A model generated the notes under the pieces. That model ran no database searches. It was not told the DNA's origin and worked only from the letters and a program-made list of their open reading frames with translations. Shown in pieces: positions 61,155 through 64,000 of a stretch of DNA of 64,000 nucleotides (positions are counted from its first letter, which is position 1; each line of letters starts with the position of its first letter). The stretch comes from Bacillota bacterium (GTDB lineage Bacteria; Bacillota; Clostridia; Lachnospirales; Lachnospiraceae). The position numbers and the translations under genes were made by a program. The stretch spans positions 1 to 64,000 of the forward strand of contig JAEZLZ010000108.1 in assembly GCA_023415055.1 (NCBI GenBank), read 5' to 3'.

Positions 61155-61988
61155 CTATTTTTGCTGTCTCGGAACTTTTTTCTCAAAATACGTCAGCAGC
61201 TTATATAAACCGGTTGCGACAATACACAGAATCACAATCGACATTATGACCCAATCCAACTTAAATACCTGACTGCCATAGATAATCAGATACCCGAGTC
61301 CTGCTTTCGCTGCCAGAAACTCTCCGATAATGACACCGACTAAGGAGAGGCCGATATTTACCTTCATCTGACTGATGATAAAGGGAATATTGCTGGGAAG
61401 CACAACCTTAAAAAGTACATCCGTCTTTTTCCCACCCAGAGTGTAGATCAGCTTGATCTTATCCTCTTCAACTTCTCGGAAGTTCGTATATAGGTTTATG
61501 ATCGTACCGAAAATCGCGACCGAAACGGCAGCGACAATAATCGTCTTGACATTGTTGCCCAGCCACACGATAAATACCGGCGCCAGAGCTGATTTAGGAA
61601 GACTGTTCAGCACAATCAGGTAGGGCTCAAGAACCTTGGAGATACTGTGATTCCACCAAAGTATGACAGCAATGAGAATACCAAGTACATTGACCAGGAA
61701 GAAGCTTCCCAATGTCTCTAAAAGCGTAATTCCGATATGATAGAGTAATTGACCGGTTACCGTCATCGAGGCGATCGTATTTATCACCCGGGTGGGACTA
61801 GAGAAAATGAAAGAGTTCAGGATTCCCAGTCTCGCGGTAATTTCCCAGGCTGCAAGGAAGGTAACCAGGATCAATACCTGATAAAAACGAACCCAGCGAA
61901 GATGTATCCGGTGCTTTCGGATAAAATCCTTTTGAGCAGCGGAGACGTTCAAGCTTTCACTCTCCACTTTTTTATGAATCCTGCTCAT
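61155..61988 (-). CDS. ABC transporter permease (SsuC/TauC-like)
   Basis: A 277-residue membrane protein with about six helices. The binding-protein-dependent permease loop is visible as YTLGGKKTDVLFKVVLPSNIPFI (about 193-215), which contacts the ATPase. It fits the nitrate/sulfonate/taurine permease family, also used for thiamine precursors (ThiX) and riboflavin. It overlaps the ATPase gene by 17 bases. No substrate-binding protein gene is adjacent in this window, so the substrate is open. Confidence 0.88.
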   Translation of the reverse strand: MSRIHKKVESESLNVSAAQKDFIRKHRIHLRWVRFYQVLILVTFLAAWEITARLGILNSFIFSSPTRVINTIASMTVTGQLLYHIGITLLETLGSFFLVNVLGILIAVILWWNHSISKVLEPYLIVLNSLPKSALAPVFIVWLGNNVKTIIVAAVSVAIFGTIINLYTNFREVEEDKIKLIYTLGGKKTDVLFKVVLPSNIPFIISQMKVNIGLSLVGVIIGEFLAAKAGLGYLIIYGSQVFKLDWVIMSIVILCIVATGLYKLLTYFEKKVPRQQK

Positions 61989-62748
61989 GATGGGTTAACT
62001 CCTTCCATATTTGATTAAAGTACTCCTTGAATTCGGGGGCACTTCGGCTGGAGAAGGGGGTCCGCTCATCAATGGACAGGTTGATATCAAATACCTTTGT
62101 TACAGTACCAGGTCTTTGAGAGAGTACAATGACACGATCAGCCATACTGATGGCTTCAGAGATATCATGAGTAATCAGGATGGCTGTTTTCTTCTCCTTA
62201 CGAATAATACCCCAGATATCATCCGCAACCTCCAGTCTCGTCTGATAATCCAGGGCAGAAAAAGGTTCATCCAGCAAAAGAATATCCGGTTCAAGCAACA
62301 GAGTTCGGATTAATGCCGCTCTCTGCCTCATTCCACCGGAGAGCTTTGATGGATAAGAATTCTGAAAGGTAATCAGACCATAGGTATTGAGCAGCTCATT
62401 TATTTGAACATAGCTGTTTTCTGATAGTTTATTCTGTATCTCCAACCCTAAGGTGACATTTTTAAGCGTATTACGCCACTCGAGCAGCTGGTCTCTTTGC
62501 AGCATATACCCGATGTTCTTACCGGAGGATTTTATGTCCTTACCGTTGATATATATAAAGCCGCTACTGGGGTCAATCAATCCTGCAATCAGCGAGAGCA
62601 GAGTGGATTTGCCGCAGCCGCTGGGTCCTACGATGCTTAAGAATTCCCCTTCCATCACATGAAAAGAAACATCGAATAATGCCGGTGTTTCGCCTTCGAG
62701 ACTATGATAGGTGTAGCTGAGGTGATCAATTTTGAGTAATTCGCCCAT
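61972..62748 (-). CDS. ABC transporter ATP-binding protein (SsuB/TauB-like)
   Basis: A 258-residue ATPase. Walker A is GPSGCGKST, the Q-loop MLQRDQLLEW, the signature LSGGMRQR, Walker B ILLLDEPFSALD and the switch His ILITHD. The pattern fits the nitrate/sulfonate/taurine importer family. The ATG at 62748 follows GGAGG by 8 bases; an upstream in-frame ATG five codons earlier contains that site and is rejected. It is encoded divergently from gcvT. Confidence 0.92.
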   Translation of the reverse strand: MGELLKIDHLSYTYHSLEGETPALFDVSFHVMEGEFLSIVGPSGCGKSTLLSLIAGLIDPSSGFIYINGKDIKSSGKNIGYMLQRDQLLEWRNTLKNVTLGLEIQNKLSENSYVQINELLNTYGLITFQNSYPSKLSGGMRQRAALIRTLLLEPDILLLDEPFSALDYQTRLEVADDIWGIIRKEKKTAILITHDISEAISMADRVIVLSQRPGTVTKVFDINLSIDERTPFSSRSAPEFKEYFNQIWKELTHHEQDS

Positions 62749-62917
62749 AGGTGTTTCCTCCATTCTTGCTTATATAGTATTATATGACAGGGGAAAGTAG
62801 AGGTTCCTTGATGCGATTTTATTTCAGATATACTTGTCAAACTTGCTCTTCCATATTTTTGGTGAGTTGCAAACAGTAAGTGAGATTAGTTTTTTACGGA
62901 TATGAGATGAGTTTGGA

Positions 62918-62946
62918 TTGACTTTAAATAGGTGGGAGCATATAAT
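62918..62946 (+). promoter_or_regulatory. Sigma-A promoter of the gcv riboswitch/gcvT unit
   Basis: TTGACT (62918-62923), a 17-base spacer and TATAAT (62941-62946), 45 bases before the riboswitch. Confidence 0.8.
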
Positions 62947-62989
62947 TACTGTATAGTAAATACCTGTGTTAATAAATGTCGGATGAAGG

Positions 62990-63165
62990 ATTTGGGAGAG
63001 ACCGTAATCGAGACGGCGCCGAAGGGGAATGCGAAAACTCTCAGGCAAAAGGACCAGATCTGGACGATACTCTGGAAAGCGAATCGGCACCGAAGAAGCA
63101 ATTTTCTGCTCTTTCTTTATGATAAGGAGCGGAAGAGAATCTTTCAGGTAAACCAACAGAGGCGT
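62990..63165 (+). ncRNA. Tandem glycine riboswitch
   Basis: The first aptamer shows GGGAGAGACC, GGCGCCGAAGGGG and ACTCTCAGGCAAAAGGACC, the conserved glycine-aptamer pieces. A second aptamer follows directly with GGAAAGCG, GGCACCGAAGAAGCAA and ATCTTTCAGGTAAACC, then AGAGGCG. Two tandem aptamers before gcvT are the classic arrangement, an ON switch that turns on glycine cleavage when glycine is plentiful. The expression platform would lie in 63165-63220, where CTTTTTTTG occurs. Confidence 0.93.
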
Positions 63166-63225
63166 ATTGATTTATTTCAGTATGTCTTTTTTTGTGTCCA
63201 AAAATAAGGAGAATGGGAGGTTACA

Positions 63226-64000
63226 ATGGAAAGAAAAACAGGGCTTTATGATTGCCATGTGAAGGCAGCAGGCAAGATTGTTCCCTTTGCCGGCTATTTG
63301 TTACCGGTACAGTATGAAACAGGAGTAATCACCGAGCATATGGCAGTGAGATCTGCTGCAGGACTATTTGATGTATCCCATATGGGGGAAGTTCTTTTAA
63401 AGGGGAAGGATGCGCTAAAGAATGTTCAGCATCTGGTAACCAATGACTGCGGTCAGATGTATGACGGTCAGGTTAAGTATAGTCCAATGTGCAACGAAAA
63501 CGGCGGTGTTGTGGATGATCTTCTGGTTTATCAAAAGAACCCACAGGAATACTTGATCGTAATTAATGCTGCCAACCGATTTAAGGATGTGGAATGGATG
63601 AAGTCACACCTGATAGGTGAGGTAGAATTCACGGATATCTCGGATGAGATCTCACAGCTGGCACTTCAGGGACCGAGATCAAAGGAGATTCTCTGTAAAC
63701 TGACTGAGGAAGAGAAGCTTCCGGTCAAATATTACAGCTTTAAGGAAGAGGTTAACGTGGCAGGAGTCCGTTGCCTGGTATCCAGGACCGGTTATACCGG
63801 TGAGGATGGATATGAATTATACTGTAGCAATGAAGATGCGGTGAAGCTTTGGAATCTGCTTCTTACGGCAGGTAATTATGATACGGAAAGTAATACTAAG
63901 ATGGCTGATGCGAAGGAGGATTATGTCATCATCCCCTGTGGCCTCGGTGCCAGAGATACCCTTCGGTTGGAGGCAGCGATGCCACTTTATGGCCATGAGA
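63226..64000 (+). CDS. gcvT: Glycine cleavage system aminomethyltransferase (partial, runs off the right edge)
   Basis: The first 258 codons of GcvT. ERKTGLYDCHVKAAGKIVPF, GLFDVSHMGEV near residue 45, VVDDLLVYQ near 93 and SRTGYTGEDGYELY near 186 are family landmarks. It transfers the methylene group of glycine to tetrahydrofolate, releasing ammonia from the H protein. AATGGGAGG precedes the ATG. The 3' end and the rest of the gcv operon lie outside the window. Confidence 0.95.
   Translation, partial: MERKTGLYDCHVKAAGKIVPFAGYLLPVQYETGVITEHMAVRSAAGLFDVSHMGEVLLKGKDALKNVQHLVTNDCGQMYDGQVKYSPMCNENGGVVDDLLVYQKNPQEYLIVINAANRFKDVEWMKSHLIGEVEFTDISDEISQLALQGPRSKEILCKLTEEEKLPVKYYSFKEEVNVAGVRCLVSRTGYTGEDGYELYCSNEDAVKLWNLLLTAGNYDTESNTKMADAKEDYVIIPCGLGARDTLRLEAAMPLYGHE

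Noticed and set aside
62824..63156. A 110-codon reverse-strand frame
   Set aside because: It lies antisense to the gcv promoter and the tandem glycine riboswitch.

Overview
The window reads as chromosomal DNA of an anaerobic, low-to-moderate GC Firmicute of class Clostridia, most likely family Lachnospiraceae. The evidence is the gene content: a clostridial FabT/FabK-type fatty-acid operon, type III glutamine synthetase, rubrerythrin, DegV proteins, a DUF1540 protein, a CIRCE operator, a gcvT glycine riboswitch, strong AGGAGG ribosome-binding sites and consensus sigma-A promoters. No species name is claimed.

Layout. 1-2150 is an accessory junction: the 3' end of an IS66-like element, a partial copy of a tRNA-Gly 3' end plus terminator, an AT-rich GH5 glycosidase gene, a tyrosine-recombinase remnant, and the intact tRNA-Gly. 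2300-9800 holds a nitroreductase and AraC regulator divergent from a heterodimeric ABC exporter pair, then mutY and an SH3-domain lipoprotein. 9750-14351 is a LysR regulator divergent from leuB, a GNAT gene, leuC and leuD. 14400-18533 holds a LysM/helical-bundle protein, a DUF1540 protein, and a reverse-strand pit / PhoU-like / AI-2E transporter group. 19154-26548 holds ilvD-ilvB and serC-serA-DUF1015. 26725-30730 holds rubrerythrin, a DUF624 protein and glutamine synthetase III.

31068-41980 is a complete type II fatty-acid operon (fabT, fabH, acpP, fabK, fabD, fabG, fabF, accB, fabZ, accC, accD, accA), with a FabT palindrome at its first promoter. The fabH-acpP gap of about 1 kb carries a 30-bp-arm inverted repeat that runs into a 143-bp tandem repeat of about 3.6 copies. 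After it come a cysteine-peptidase-like protein, an ABC-F protein, an esterase / acyltransferase / zinc-ribbon membrane protein / TraX group, a DUF5721-like protein, CIRCE-linked htpG, and a DegV protein.

53800-57280 is a second accessory zone: a TetR gene with a large dyad operator and its AT-rich hydrolase gene, decayed DNA, tRNA-Pro, three small reverse-strand genes (two of them under 60 codons) and tRNA-Thr. The right end carries another degV, a chemotaxis receptor, an SsuBC/TauBC-like ABC pair without a binding protein, and a tandem glycine riboswitch leading into gcvT, which is cut by the window edge.

Most of the window is core metabolism for branched-chain amino acids, serine and glycine, fatty acids and nitrogen assimilation. 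The best novelty candidates are the repeat array inside the fab operon, paired hairpin elements with shared ends before leuB and serA, the LysM protein with a Met/Asp linker and His/Glu helical bundle, the HtpG metal-binding insert, the acylation-like gene group at 45.4-49.1 kb, and the tRNA-bounded mini-island at the left end. No CRISPR array or complete defence system was seen.
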